Shown: piece after piece, positions 44,554 to 53,392 of the stretch
Layout: each line of letters begins with the position of its first letter
Position numbering within the stretch: position 1 is the stretch's first letter
Assembly (NCBI GenBank): GCA_902543295.1
Contig: CACBXW010000003.1
Coordinates: 1-64,000 of the forward strand
Length of the DNA stretch: 64,000 nt
Direction of reading: 5' to 3'
From: an uncultured Pelagibacteraceae bacterium
GTDB taxonomy: Bacteria; Pseudomonadota; Alphaproteobacteria; Pelagibacterales; Pelagibacteraceae
Made by a program: the position numbers and the translations under genes
The notes under the pieces: generated by a model
What the model saw: the letters and a program-made list of their open reading frames with translations, nothing else
What the model was told of the DNA's origin: nothing
Databases searched by the model: none

Positions 44554-46137
44554 TTAATAACCTTTTGCGTATCCATCTTTTCTTGGATCTGAACCGCCAA
44601 CTAAATTTCCTTTTTCTCTATCTATTTGAATTGCTTGTCCGCCTCCATGAGTACCATCTATATACTCAACATTATGACCGACTTCTTTTAAATTATTAAA
44701 AATTTTTTCATCAATACTTTTCTCTAATTTATAAATGTTATTGAAATGGAAAGCTCTAGGAAATGAAATGGCTTGTTGAGGAGTTAAGTTATAATCAATA
44801 ATGCTATTTAAAACGTGAACTTGTCCTACAGGTTGATATTGTCCACCCATTACTCCATAAGATAATTCACATTCTCCTTTGTTGTTCATAACTATTCCAG
44901 GAATTATGGTATGTAGCGGTCTTTTTAATCCTTGAATACAATTAGGATGACCTTCCTCAACTCTAAAATTAGTTCCTCTATTGTGAAGAACCACTCCAGA
45001 TTTATCACCTGTTATTCCAGAACCAAAAGCATAGCAAACAGAATTTATTATTGAAACTACATTTAAATCTCTGTCTACTACACTTAAATAAACTGTTTCA
45101 GGATGGTTTGGAATATTTAGATCTCCTACATCTGCGCAGCCATTAATAGATATATTTTTTGAGATATTATCTATATTTTGTTCACTTAATATTTTTTTTA
45201 AATCTAAATCTACAAATTCTGGATCACCAATATTTTCTTCTTTAAGTTTATAAGCCTGCTTTGTAACTTCTGCTTCAAGATGGAACCTTTCAAATGAATT
45301 CACATCATATTTTTCAATACCTAACTTTTCTAATAATTTCATCATTACTAAAACTGTTATTCCAGGGCCACTCGGAGGACATTGATGAATGATAATATCT
45401 CTATATCTATCTGATAAAGTATCTGATTTAATAGTTTTTTGCTTATGGAAATCTTCAATTGTATGTAAGCCCCCAAACTCTTTTAAAGTTTTAACTAAAT
45501 CTTCAGCAATTGATCCTTCATAAAATTCTTTAACTCCATTTTTTGAAATTTTTTCGAGAGTCTCTCCAAGTGCAGGATTTTTATTTACCTCATTAAATTG
45601 ATAACTTTTACCATTATTTAGCATATGTTTTCTAGAATATGGGTTATCGTTTAATTTATTAAATACATTGCTCCAGGCGTTAGCAACAACTTTAGTCACT
45701 TTAAAACCATTCTTTGCAATATCTATACCTTTGTGAAACAACTCCTCAAAATCGAGTTTTCCAAAATCATTATGAATTGAATTCCAAGCATCTAATGCAC
45801 CAGGAATAGTTACCGCATGAGGACTTGTTAAACCAATTTTATCTATATTGTTTTCCTTGAAATAATCAAAATTTGCTTTTGCTGGAGCAATACCTGATCC
45901 ATTATATGAAACAGGGTCTTTGCCATTCATTTTTATTATTGCAAAACAATCTCCACCTATACTTGTAGCATTAGGCTCTGCAACAGACAGAACAACAGAA
46001 GCTGCAATAGCTGCATCCACAGCATTTCCACCTTTTTGCAATATTCTAAGAGCTTCTTCTGTAGCTATTGGATGTGATGTTGCGGCCATACCATTTGAAG
46101 AAATGGCATCTTTATCTTTTGTTGAATGATTATTCAT
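44554..46137 (-). CDS. Gamma-glutamyltransferase family protein (YwrD-like)
   Basis: A 527-residue Ntn-hydrolase precursor. The autoprocessing and nucleophile threonine is Thr348 in PETVYLSVVDRD, and the GGQYQPVG loop (431-438) follows in the small subunit. There is no signal peptide, unlike classic periplasmic GGT, and the opening AATSHPIATEEALRIL matches cytoplasmic YwrD-like proteins. It cleaves gamma-glutamyl compounds or related amides. It is divergent from the MFS transporter with 30 bases between and may be co-regulated with it. Confidence 0.88.
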   Translation of the reverse strand: MNNHSTKDKDAISSNGMAATSHPIATEEALRILQKGGNAVDAAIAASVVLSVAEPNATSIGGDCFAIIKMNGKDPVSYNGSGIAPAKANFDYFKENNIDKIGLTSPHAVTIPGALDAWNSIHNDFGKLDFEELFHKGIDIAKNGFKVTKVVANAWSNVFNKLNDNPYSRKHMLNNGKSYQFNEVNKNPALGETLEKISKNGVKEFYEGSIAEDLVKTLKEFGGLHTIEDFHKQKTIKSDTLSDRYRDIIIHQCPPSGPGITVLVMMKLLEKLGIEKYDVNSFERFHLEAEVTKQAYKLKEENIGDPEFVDLDLKKILSEQNIDNISKNISINGCADVGDLNIPNHPETVYLSVVDRDLNVVSIINSVCYAFGSGITGDKSGVVLHNRGTNFRVEEGHPNCIQGLKRPLHTIIPGIVMNNKGECELSYGVMGGQYQPVGQVHVLNSIIDYNLTPQQAISFPRAFHFNNIYKLEKSIDEKIFNNLKEVGHNVEYIDGTHGGGQAIQIDREKGNLVGGSDPRKDGYAKGY

Positions 46138-46167
46138 AATAGAACTGTAATTTCATAAAAAATATAA

Positions 46168-47376
46168 ATGATCAATAAAATAAATAAAAGTATTCTAATT
46201 TTTTCTGTATTTGCCTTTGGCTTTTTTATATCAAATTTACTGAGATCAATTACCGCAACATTAACACCTGCTCTTTCAACTGAATTCAATTTAAGTGCCG
46301 CAAATCTTGGACTTTTAGCTGGAGGATATTTTCTAGGGTTTTCGCTCATGCAAATTCCTACTGGTATGTTATTAGATAGATTTGGCCCAAAAAAAGTTAT
46401 CGGATATTTATTAATCATTGCTCTTATTGGAACTATTTCATTCGCTTTTGCTAAAAGTTTTGCAGGTTTATTAATTTCTAGAATTTTCATTGGTGTAGGT
46501 GTTGCCGCTTGTTTAATGGGCCCTTTAACTGGTTACAGAGTATGGTTTGAAGAAAAGTATCAACAACGTGCAAATTCATGGATGTTGATGGTTGCAAATT
46601 TTGGATTTGTTGCATCAACTCTACCAGTTCAAATTTTATTACCAATAATTGGTTGGCGATCTATTTTTTTAATTATAGCCTCTTTAATTTTAATAAGCAT
46701 AATATTAATATCAATTTTAATACCTTCATGGGAAACCAAAAGAGATGAAGATCAAAAAAATAATCTTCAAAATCTTTCTTACATATGGAAAAATAAATTC
46801 TTTATAAGCTTAGTACCGCTTGCATTTTTTAATTATGGAGGCGTTCAAGCAATACAAACATTGTGGGCTGGCCCATGGATGCTAAATGTAACAGGTTATG
46901 ATGCAATACAAAGCGCGACAGGTTTATTTTGGATAAATGTAACAATGCTTTTTTCTTTCTTAATATGGGGATATTTTTTGCCAAAACTATCTTCCAAGGG
47001 AATTGACAGTATGAAAATTGTAAAATTTACCCTTCCTGTAAGCTATATAATTTTATTTTTAATAATCATAATGGGAGACAAAGCTGGTGCAACCATGTTC
47101 ACTCTTTATATTTTATCATCAATAGTAATTTCTTTAACCCAACCAGCAATAGCATTAAATTTTCCTACTAAACTAGCAGGAAAATCTTTAACTTCATTCA
47201 ATGTATTTTTATTTTCTGGTACTTTTTTTGTACAATGGATAATTGGTTTAATAATAGATTTTTCTAGAAATTTAGGTGCTACTATTACAATGAGCTATCA
47301 AATTTCTTTTTCAATTTTTTTATTTTTATGCGTTTTAAGTTACTTATTTTTTTTAATATTAAATAAAAATGAATAA
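46168..47376 (+). CDS. Major facilitator superfamily transporter
   Basis: A 402-residue membrane protein with 12 hydrophobic helices. The MFS signature after helix 2 reads GMLLDRFGPKKVIG, and helix 4-5 includes RIFIGVGVAACLMGPLTGYR. The N-terminal SNLLRSITATLTPAL resembles importers of anions or small organics. The substrate is unknown. It overlaps the EamA gene by 8 bases. Its divergent partner is the GGT-family gene. Confidence 0.9.
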   Translation: MINKINKSILIFSVFAFGFFISNLLRSITATLTPALSTEFNLSAANLGLLAGGYFLGFSLMQIPTGMLLDRFGPKKVIGYLLIIALIGTISFAFAKSFAGLLISRIFIGVGVAACLMGPLTGYRVWFEEKYQQRANSWMLMVANFGFVASTLPVQILLPIIGWRSIFLIIASLILISIILISILIPSWETKRDEDQKNNLQNLSYIWKNKFFISLVPLAFFNYGGVQAIQTLWAGPWMLNVTGYDAIQSATGLFWINVTMLFSFLIWGYFLPKLSSKGIDSMKIVKFTLPVSYIILFLIIIMGDKAGATMFTLYILSSIVISLTQPAIALNFPTKLAGKSLTSFNVFLFSGTFFVQWIIGLIIDFSRNLGATITMSYQISFSIFLFLCVLSYLFFLILNKNE

Positions 47377-48271
47377 AAATTTTATCGGATATTTTCTATT
47401 ATTATTTCAGCCACTTTTTATGGCTAGTAATTTAATTGTAGCAAGAGGTGGTGTTGATGATGTTCCTCCAATATCTTTATCTTTTTGGAGATGGTTTATT
47501 TTTTTCATTATTTTATTCGTCCTAAATTATAAATATTTATTTGATAATTTTCAGACTATTAAAAAAGAGAGTAAAAGAAGTTTTTTTCTAGGTTTGATGG
47601 GATGTGGTGTTTGTGGAATATTTCCATATATGGCTGGTTCATCTACAACCATTGTTAATATGGGAATTCTTTATACTTCTTCACCAATATTTATAATTTT
47701 AATCTCATATTTTCTTTTTAAAGATAAGATAAATATTTTCCAATTTATTGGCTTACTTTTTTGTCTAGTTGGAGTGTTTGCTGTAATTTTAAAGGGCGAT
47801 ATCAATTTACTTCTTGAATTAAAATTTGCTTCTGGAGACTTTTGGATGTTAGGAGCAGCATTAGGCTGGGCGATTTATACAGTTATGCTTTTTCAATGGA
47901 ATTCAGAACTCAATTTTTTTTCAAGACTAACAATTATATCTTTCTTTGGTTTTTTATCTATTTTGCCTTTTTATTTTATAGAGCATATTTATTTTGAAAA
48001 AACTTTATTCAATGAAGAATTTTATTATTGGATTTTGTTTGCAGCAATTTCTCCAGGTATAATTGCTTTCTCACTATACACATTAACTATTAAATACTTA
48101 GGACCATCAACAACCGGTTTCACACTATACCTCTATACAATTTATGGAGCTTTTTATGGAATAATATTTTTTTCAGAGATTTTGGAAAATTATCATTTAA
48201 TAGGTACCATATTTGTGTTTTTTGGTATTTATTTGGTAAGAAGAAAAAGTAAAAATGAAATTAAAGCCTAA
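47369..48271 (+). CDS. EamA/DMT family transporter
   Basis: A 300-residue protein with ten hydrophobic helices arranged as two EamA repeats. The first repeat carries ARGGVDDVPPISLSFWRW and the second SPGIIAFSLYTLTIKYLG. These are typical of drug/metabolite exporters that move amino acids or small metabolites. The substrate is unknown. It overlaps the MFS gene upstream and the alpha/beta-hydrolase gene downstream, so all three are likely one transcript. Confidence 0.9.
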   Translation: MNKNFIGYFLLLFQPLFMASNLIVARGGVDDVPPISLSFWRWFIFFIILFVLNYKYLFDNFQTIKKESKRSFFLGLMGCGVCGIFPYMAGSSTTIVNMGILYTSSPIFIILISYFLFKDKINIFQFIGLLFCLVGVFAVILKGDINLLLELKFASGDFWMLGAALGWAIYTVMLFQWNSELNFFSRLTIISFFGFLSILPFYFIEHIYFEKTLFNEEFYYWILFAAISPGIIAFSLYTLTIKYLGPSTTGFTLYLYTIYGAFYGIIFFSEILENYHLIGTIFVFFGIYLVRRKSKNEIKA

Positions 48272-49067
48272 AATGTTATTTGCAAAAATTCTGTTTTATA
48301 TTTTTATTATTTACTTTGGAGTTTCTCTAATAGTTTATTTTTATCAAAGAAAATTATTATACCATCCTGGAGAAAATAATTATTTAGATGAGGGACCTCT
48401 ATCTCACAAAATCGAAAAAGTAAGTATTCAATCTGATAATGATCTAGTTGGATGGTATTACAAAAAAAATAATAACTCTAAAACTTTGCTTTTTTTTCAC
48501 GGAAATGCTGGAAAATTAGATAATAGAATTTATAAACTAAATGAGTTTGCAGATTTAGATTTAAACTATTTAATTTTTGCATATAGAGGCTTTAGTGGAA
48601 ATAAAGGCAAACCAACAGAAATTGGACTTTATAAAGATGCAATTAAAGCCAAAGAATGGCTTAATCAAAACAATATAGAAGATAAAGATATTGTTCTCTA
48701 TGGAGAATCTCTTGGCACTGCTGTAGCAATAGAGACCGCAAGTAACAATTTATTTGCAGGTATAATATTAGAGTCCCCATTTACATCTATGGAGATTTTG
48801 GCACAAAAATATTATCCATATCTTCCTGCAAAAATTATTTTAAAAGATAAATACAAATCTATTGAAAAAATTAACAAAATAAAGTTTCCCATGCATGTGA
48901 TGCACGGGAAAAAGGATAATATTGTGCCATTTTATATGGGCGAAGAAATATTTAATAAATATGGTGGTGTTAAGTCAAATTATTTTAATGAAAACGACGA
49001 CCATATGATGGAATTTAATAAAAATTTAATTCAATCAATCGACAATTTTATAAAAAGTTTAAATTAA
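48255..49067 (+). CDS. Alpha/beta hydrolase (BEM46/YfhR-like), membrane anchored
   Basis: A 270-residue hydrolase with a single N-terminal hydrophobic helix (about 8-28) and then the fold of BEM46-type serine hydrolases. The nucleophile elbow is LYGESLGTA, the acid lies in HGKKDNIVPF, and the histidine in NDDHMMEF. FFHGNAGKL is the oxyanion loop. The start could be the ATG at 48255 (17-base overlap with the EamA gene) or the one at 48273 just after its stop; neither has a clear SD. The substrate is unknown. Confidence 0.85.
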   Translation: MKLKPKMLFAKILFYIFIIYFGVSLIVYFYQRKLLYHPGENNYLDEGPLSHKIEKVSIQSDNDLVGWYYKKNNNSKTLLFFHGNAGKLDNRIYKLNEFADLDLNYLIFAYRGFSGNKGKPTEIGLYKDAIKAKEWLNQNNIEDKDIVLYGESLGTAVAIETASNNLFAGIILESPFTSMEILAQKYYPYLPAKIILKDKYKSIEKINKIKFPMHVMHGKKDNIVPFYMGEEIFNKYGGVKSNYFNENDDHMMEFNKNLIQSIDNFIKSLN

Positions 49068-49115
49068 GACATAATTTAAACAAATCCACATCACTTTTAA
49101 ATTCTAACTTTAGAT

Positions 49116-49679
49116 ATGTTTAAATTCCTTTTATTACTTTTTTTATTAATATTGCCAACAAAACTTAGTTCAGAAATAAATAATGAGTACTATGATAACA
49201 ATTATTTTCATATTGGAAAAATGAACTCTTACAATAGTGAGTTCACTCTATATTTTAAAACACGGAAGAAAGCTATCTTAGCAAAGGGAGAATTTTATAA
49301 TTATATTAATGATTTTCCACAGGATTTATACTTATATGATAAAAATTTAAATAAAGATTACCCTCTGATTTCATATGACTGGTTTCCAAAAAAAGTTAAA
49401 AAAATATCAAAAAAATATAATTACCCACTTTTCCCAGAGGATTTTGCTTACTATTTATTAAATGACAACAACACTTTAATTTTGATAAGTGCAAAAAAAA
49501 ATTTTTATGAAAATTTAAAATATGACATAAAAAATAATAAGCTAGAAATTGCTAATACCTCTGGCAAATTAAATTTTATAATCTCTTCTTATGCTGAAAA
49601 CTGTGGTTATAAATCTCTAAAAAATAATTTTGAGTGTAACATTTATAAACCTTTAATTTCTAAAAATTTGCTTAATTAA
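49116..49679 (+). CDS. Secreted protein of unknown function
   Basis: A 187-residue protein with a clear signal peptide (FKFLLLLFLLILPTKLSS). The mature part is rich in Tyr, Asn and Lys, with a few weak beta-strand-like stretches (TLILISAKKNF) and two cysteines near the end (ENCGY, FECNIY). I do not recognise a family. It ends convergently with ftsY, overlapping by 8 bases. It could be a small periplasmic or cell-surface protein. Confidence 0.6.
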   Translation: MFKFLLLLFLLILPTKLSSEINNEYYDNNYFHIGKMNSYNSEFTLYFKTRKKAILAKGEFYNYINDFPQDLYLYDKNLNKDYPLISYDWFPKKVKKISKKYNYPLFPEDFAYYLLNDNNTLILISAKKNFYENLKYDIKNNKLEIANTSGKLNFIISSYAENCGYKSLKNNFECNIYKPLISKNLLN

Positions 49680-50589
49680 CTTGGGTAAATGCACTTGCAA
49701 ACTTCTCAGCTTCAAATATTTGTAAGTCATCCTCTTTTTCTCCAAGCCCGAGACCAACAATAGGTACTTTATATTTCTTTGAAATCGCAATCAATATTCC
49801 ACCTTTTGCAGTTCCATCAAGTTTTGTCATTATGATGCCTGTGATTGGAAGTAATTTATTAAATTCTTCGAGTTGATTAATTATATTTTGTCCCGATGTT
49901 GCATCTAAAACTAAGATAACCTCGTGAGGTGCTGTTTCATCACTTTTTTTAATTACATTTCCTATTTTTTTTAATTCATCCATTAAATTCTTTTTATTTT
50001 GTAATCTTCCTGCCGTGTCTACTATTACTTGATTTATGTTTTGACTTTGAGCTATTTCCATTGCTTTAAAAGCAACTGAAGCTGGATCTGAACCAGGATC
50101 TGATTTTACAATTTTAGCATCAACCCTGTTAGCCCATTCTTCTAATTGATCAATAGCAGCTGCTCTAAATGTATCGCATGCTGAAAAAAGAACTTTATTA
50201 TTATTTTGTATAAATATTTTTCCTAATTTTCCAATAGTAGTTGTCTTACCAACTCCATTAACACCTGAAACTAATATTATATTTGTCTTTTCTTTTTTTA
50301 AGAAAAAATCTTTCTTTTCTAGGGGTTTCATTAGTTCTAAAATATAATTATTAAGTATTTCAAAAACTTCCTTTATTGGATCATTTTTTGGATCAATCTT
50401 TTTTTGAGCAATTATAGATTTTATCTCTGATGCTGCATCTATGCCCACGTCTGAGCCGATCAAGAATTCCTCTATTTTATCAAGAGTTGTATCGTCAATT
50501 TCTTTCTTAACTATTATTTCTTTAAGACCTGATGCTATATTACTTGCACTTCTTTTAAATCCGATTTTAAATTTTTCAAAAATACCCAT
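49672..50589 (-). CDS. ftsY: Signal recognition particle receptor FtsY
   Basis: GTPase that docks SRP-ribosome complexes at the inner membrane. The 305 residues hold an N domain and the G domain with SGVNGVGKTTTIGKL, DTFRAAAIDQL, DTAGRLQNK, TKLDGTAKGG and GLGEKEDDL. The long acidic A domain of E. coli FtsY is absent, a common reduced form. It overlaps dapF by 1 base. Its partner gene ffh is divergent from dapF and lies nearby, an unusual closeness of both SRP GTPase genes. Confidence 0.96.
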   Translation of the reverse strand: MGIFEKFKIGFKRSASNIASGLKEIIVKKEIDDTTLDKIEEFLIGSDVGIDAASEIKSIIAQKKIDPKNDPIKEVFEILNNYILELMKPLEKKDFFLKKEKTNIILVSGVNGVGKTTTIGKLGKIFIQNNNKVLFSACDTFRAAAIDQLEEWANRVDAKIVKSDPGSDPASVAFKAMEIAQSQNINQVIVDTAGRLQNKKNLMDELKKIGNVIKKSDETAPHEVILVLDATSGQNIINQLEEFNKLLPITGIIMTKLDGTAKGGILIAISKKYKVPIVGLGLGEKEDDLQIFEAEKFASAFTQVN

Positions 50590-51413
50590 TATATTTTGAT
50601 ATTAATTTTTTCAATTTCAGATACAGGACCTCTCATTTTTATATTTAATTCATTATCAATTTGAATATTTAAAATTCCTGTTGAAAATTCTATTTTTGAA
50701 TTACTATTTTGTAGTTGATTTAAATTAGCTGCGACTGCCGTTGCACATGCTGCAGTCCCGCAAGCTTTTGTTAAACCAGCGCCCCTCTCCCAAACTTTAA
50801 TTTTGTAATGTTGTTCACTAATTTTTTGAGCTATTGTGACATTACATTTTTCAGGGAAAACTTCATGATTTTCTATTAATGGTCCATACTTTTTTAAATT
50901 TATTTTTTCTATATCCTCGCAAAAATATATGACATGAGGGTTTCCAACATTCACTGCAATACCACCATTCATTTTATTTCCGTCAATATCAATCATACCA
51001 AGCGATAGATTTTTAGTATCAAGATCTTTACTTAAAGGAATTTTGTTCCACTCTAAATTTGGAGTTCCAATTATTGTTTCAACATCTTTATTATTAAGGA
51101 CCTTAGATTTTAATATTTTTGAGGATACTGAAATTTCAATTTCTTTTTTATTTTTTTCAATACTTAGTAAATAAGCAACGCATCTAGTTCCATTTCCACA
51201 TGCATCTGAGCGGCTTCCATCCGAGTTAAAAAAAGCAACATCAGCATCAGCTTTTTGACTTTTTTTTATGTAGATCAACTGATCGCACCCTATGAAATCT
51301 CTGTCACAAATTTTTAAGATTTGGTCATTTGATAAGTTTAAATTATTTATTCTCTGATCAATAATAACAAAGTCGTTACCTAATCCATCCATTTTAAATG
51401 CTTCAAATTCCAT
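50589..51413 (-). CDS. dapF: Diaminopimelate epimerase
   Basis: Interconverts LL- and meso-diaminopimelate for lysine and peptidoglycan synthesis. The 274 residues include the two catalytic cysteines Cys72 (ACGNGTRC) and Cys218 (KACGTAACA) and the substrate-binding FFNSDGSR and GNPH segments. It runs divergently from ffh with a 159-base gap containing the structured ffh leader. It overlaps ftsY by 1 base; the tRNA methylthiotransferase gene often found between dapF and ftsY in alphaproteobacteria is absent. Confidence 0.96.
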   Translation of the reverse strand: MEFEAFKMDGLGNDFVIIDQRINNLNLSNDQILKICDRDFIGCDQLIYIKKSQKADADVAFFNSDGSRSDACGNGTRCVAYLLSIEKNKKEIEISVSSKILKSKVLNNKDVETIIGTPNLEWNKIPLSKDLDTKNLSLGMIDIDGNKMNGGIAVNVGNPHVIYFCEDIEKINLKKYGPLIENHEVFPEKCNVTIAQKISEQHYKIKVWERGAGLTKACGTAACATAVAANLNQLQNSNSKIEFSTGILNIQIDNELNIKMRGPVSEIEKINIKI

Positions 51414-51436
51414 ATAAATAATACTTAACTTATTTA

Positions 51437-51462
51437 TTGACTTTTTGAACCTCTAATATAGT
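51437..51462 (+). promoter_or_regulatory. Possible promoter of the ffh leader
   Basis: TTGACT (51437-51442) is followed, with a short 14-base spacer, by TATAGT (51457-51462); TAATAT (51454-51459) is an alternative -10. Initiation about 6-8 bases downstream would begin right at the first paired base of the structured leader (51468). Spacing is shorter than ideal, and this is a guess from base composition and position. Confidence 0.3.
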
Positions 51463-51465
51463 TTA

Positions 51466-51567
51466 CGCGCACTTCCGCAAAATACAGCAATTTGCGGTGT
51501 CTTTGGAAACAAAGAGATCGACACCAGTCAGCGAGGGTTCGCCCACTGGTGCGATACTTGCTGTGCG
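51466..51567 (+). ncRNA. GC-rich structured RNA leader upstream of ffh (candidate riboregulator)
   Basis: About 55 of 102 bases are G or C in a genome near 30 % GC. Three hairpins occur in a row: stem 51475-51481/51491-51497 with a 9-nt loop; a CTTTG/CAAAG stem (51501-51505/51510-51514) with a GAAA tetraloop, extended by TGTC/GACA (51498-51501/51520-51523); and ACCAGT/ACTGGT (51523-51528/51545-51550) plus GGG/CCC with a TTCG loop. Loop 1 bases 51484-51490 pair perfectly with 51558-51564, forming a pseudoknot. The bulge 51529-51534 can pair with the same tail (51558-51563), offering a rival fold. The tail ends 6-9 bases before the ffh ATG. No SRP RNA core motif is seen. Confidence 0.6.
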
Positions 51568-51572
51568 AAATT

Positions 51573-52931
51573 ATGTTTGAAAATTTAACTAATAAATTTG
51601 AAGAAATTTTTTCTTCATTAAAAAAAGCTCCTTCTCTTGATGAAAAGCAAGTTGATGAGGGTTTAAAAGGTATAAGGTTGGCCTTATTAGAAGCCGATGT
51701 TTCTTTAGACGTAGTTAAGGAGTTTATTAGTAGAGTTAAGCCTAAAGCGCTAGGTCAAGAAATTATAAGATCAACTTCTCCCGGGGATATGGTTGTAAAA
51801 ATCGTTTATGACGAAATAGTATCTTTTTTAGGTGATAAGAATTCTGAAATCTCCCTTAATGCTGTCCCTCCAGTTCCAATCATGCTAGTTGGGTTGCAAG
51901 GTTCAGGAAAAACTACAACAACCTCAAAATTAGCGAAATTTTTAGAAAAAAATAACAAGAAAAAAGTTATGATGGCTAGTTTGGACGTTTACAGACCTGC
52001 CGCGCAAGAGCAATTGAGACTTTTGGGTGAACAAAATAATATTGAAACTTTGCCAATTATAGAAGGCCAGCTTCCTGCTGATATTTGTAGAAGAGCTTTA
52101 AGTGCTGCAAATTTAAATGGTTGTGAAGTAGTTTTATTTGATACTGCTGGAAGAACACAAATAGATTTTCAAATGATGAATGAAATCAAACAAATTGAAA
52201 CTATTATTAATCCTGCAGAAACTATACTGGTAGCAGATTCTCTAACAGGTCAAGTTGCTGCTAATGTAGCAAAGGAATTTAAAAATACAGTAAATTTGAG
52301 CGGCATTATACTTACAAGAGCAGATGGAGATGGAAGAGGTGGAGCTGCATTGAGTATGAAATATGTTGCTGAGGTCCCCATAAAGTTTCTTGGTGTTGGA
52401 GAAAAAATTGAGAATTTTGAAGTTTTCCATCCTGATCGAATTGCAAATAGAATTTTGGGAATGGGAGATATCGTTTCCTTAGTTGAAAAAGCTTCAGAAG
52501 ATTTAGATCAAGAAAATTTAAAGAAAACAGAAGAGAAACTTAAAAAAGGTCAATTCTCGATGGAAGATTATCTTTCTCAATTACGTCAAATGAAAAAGAT
52601 GGGTGGAATTGAAGGCATAATGTCATTTCTCCCTGGAGTTTCAAAAATTAAATCACAAATGGACCAATCAGGAATAGATGAAAAAATTATAACTCAAAAT
52701 GAAGCTGTTATTTTATCAATGACAAAGCAAGAAAGAGAAAATCCTAAAATTATAAATGGATCAAGAAAAAAAAGAATTGCTAATGGCTCAGGTACAGACA
52801 TTGCCACTATCAATAAGTTGTTAAAACAATTTAAGATGATGTCAGAAATGATGAAAAAAATGTCTAAAGGAAACATGAAAGGAATGGCGGATAAAGGGAT
52901 CCCGCCTGAACTATTTAATCAATTAAAATAA
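51573..52931 (+). CDS. ffh: Signal recognition particle protein Ffh
   Basis: SRP54 homologue, 452 residues from the ATG at 51573. The N domain is followed by the GTPase domain (LVGLQGSGKTTT, DTAGRTQIDF, TRADGDGRGG) and the methionine-rich M domain, with the RNA-binding SMTKQEREN and GSRKKRIANGSGT segments and a final Met cluster. An upstream extension of the frame runs through the structured leader and is rejected. No Shine-Dalgarno is visible, so translation may depend on the leader fold. rpsP follows after 14 bases. Confidence 0.96.
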   Translation: MFENLTNKFEEIFSSLKKAPSLDEKQVDEGLKGIRLALLEADVSLDVVKEFISRVKPKALGQEIIRSTSPGDMVVKIVYDEIVSFLGDKNSEISLNAVPPVPIMLVGLQGSGKTTTTSKLAKFLEKNNKKKVMMASLDVYRPAAQEQLRLLGEQNNIETLPIIEGQLPADICRRALSAANLNGCEVVLFDTAGRTQIDFQMMNEIKQIETIINPAETILVADSLTGQVAANVAKEFKNTVNLSGIILTRADGDGRGGAALSMKYVAEVPIKFLGVGEKIENFEVFHPDRIANRILGMGDIVSLVEKASEDLDQENLKKTEEKLKKGQFSMEDYLSQLRQMKKMGGIEGIMSFLPGVSKIKSQMDQSGIDEKIITQNEAVILSMTKQERENPKIINGSRKKRIANGSGTDIATINKLLKQFKMMSEMMKKMSKGNMKGMADKGIPPELFNQLK

Positions 52932-52945
52932 AGGAGATATAAGTA

Positions 52946-53392
52946 ATGTTAAAAATGAGACTATCAATGGGAGGTACTAAAAAAAGGCCAGTATATAAAA
53001 TTGTTGTGGCTGATAGTAGATTTCCAAGAGACGGAAGGTTTATAGAAAAATTAGGTTTTTATAATCCGTTATTACCGAAGGATAAAAAGGAAAGGATTGG
53101 CTTAGATTCTGAGCGAATTAAATATTGGTTAGGTCAAGGAGCTCAGCCAACAACAAGAGTTGCAAGGTTATTGGGAGAAAACGATTTAATGCCAATGCCT
53201 GAAAAAGGAAACAATCCTCAAAAAGCAATTCCTAAAAAAGATAGAAAAAAAGCTGACGAAGGTGGAGAAGCGAAACCAGAAGGAGATGCATCTAAACCAG
53301 CAGAAGCACCTAAGGAAGAAGCTAAACCAGCAGAAGCACCTAAGGAAGAAGCTAAGCTAGCAGAAGCACCTAAGGAAGAAGAAAAAAAATAA
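52946..53392 (+). CDS. rpsP: 30S ribosomal protein S16 with repetitive C-terminal tail
   Basis: S16 of the small ribosomal subunit. Residues 1-80 hold the normal protein ([36 protein letters not shown]). Residues about 85-148 are an added Lys/Glu/Ala/Pro tail ending in three ten-residue repeats, (A/S)KPAEAPKEE. Usual S16 has about 80-90 residues. AAGGAG (52932-52937) lies 8 bases before the ATG, one of the best SDs in the window. The stop codon shares its last base with the trmD start (TAATG). rimM, normally between rpsP and trmD, is absent here. Confidence 0.95.
   Translation: MLKMRLSMGGTKKRPVYKIVVADSRFPRDGRFIEKLGFYNPLLPKDKKERIGLDSERIKYWLGQGAQPTTRVARLLGENDLMPMPEKGNNPQKAIPKKDRKKADEGGEAKPEGDASKPAEAPKEEAKPAEAPKEEAKLAEAPKEEEKK
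53292..53381 (+). repeat. Three 30-bp tandem repeats in the rpsP tail
   Basis: Units start at 53292, 53322 and 53352. The first two are identical and the third differs by two or so bases in its first ten. Each encodes [10 protein letters not shown]-type decapeptides. The close match at DNA level points to recent slippage or duplication, so copy number may vary between strains. Confidence 0.9.

Noticed and set aside
51523-51550. tRNA T-arm-like GGGTTCGCCC segment
   Set aside because: It is a 3-bp stem with a UUCG tetraloop, not a 7-base T loop. No acceptor stem or anticodon arm is present.
51466-51567. SRP (4.5S) RNA gene, given the location before ffh
   Set aside because: The conserved GGAAG...AGCAG helix-8 core of bacterial SRP RNA is not present, and the fold is three hairpins plus a pseudoknot instead of one long hairpin. 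Retained as an unassigned leader.
51492-51572. N-terminal extension of Ffh by 27 residues
   Set aside because: The extra residues are Arg/Cys-rich, resemble no Ffh, and the bases are fully used by the RNA stems. The conserved start is ATG 51573.
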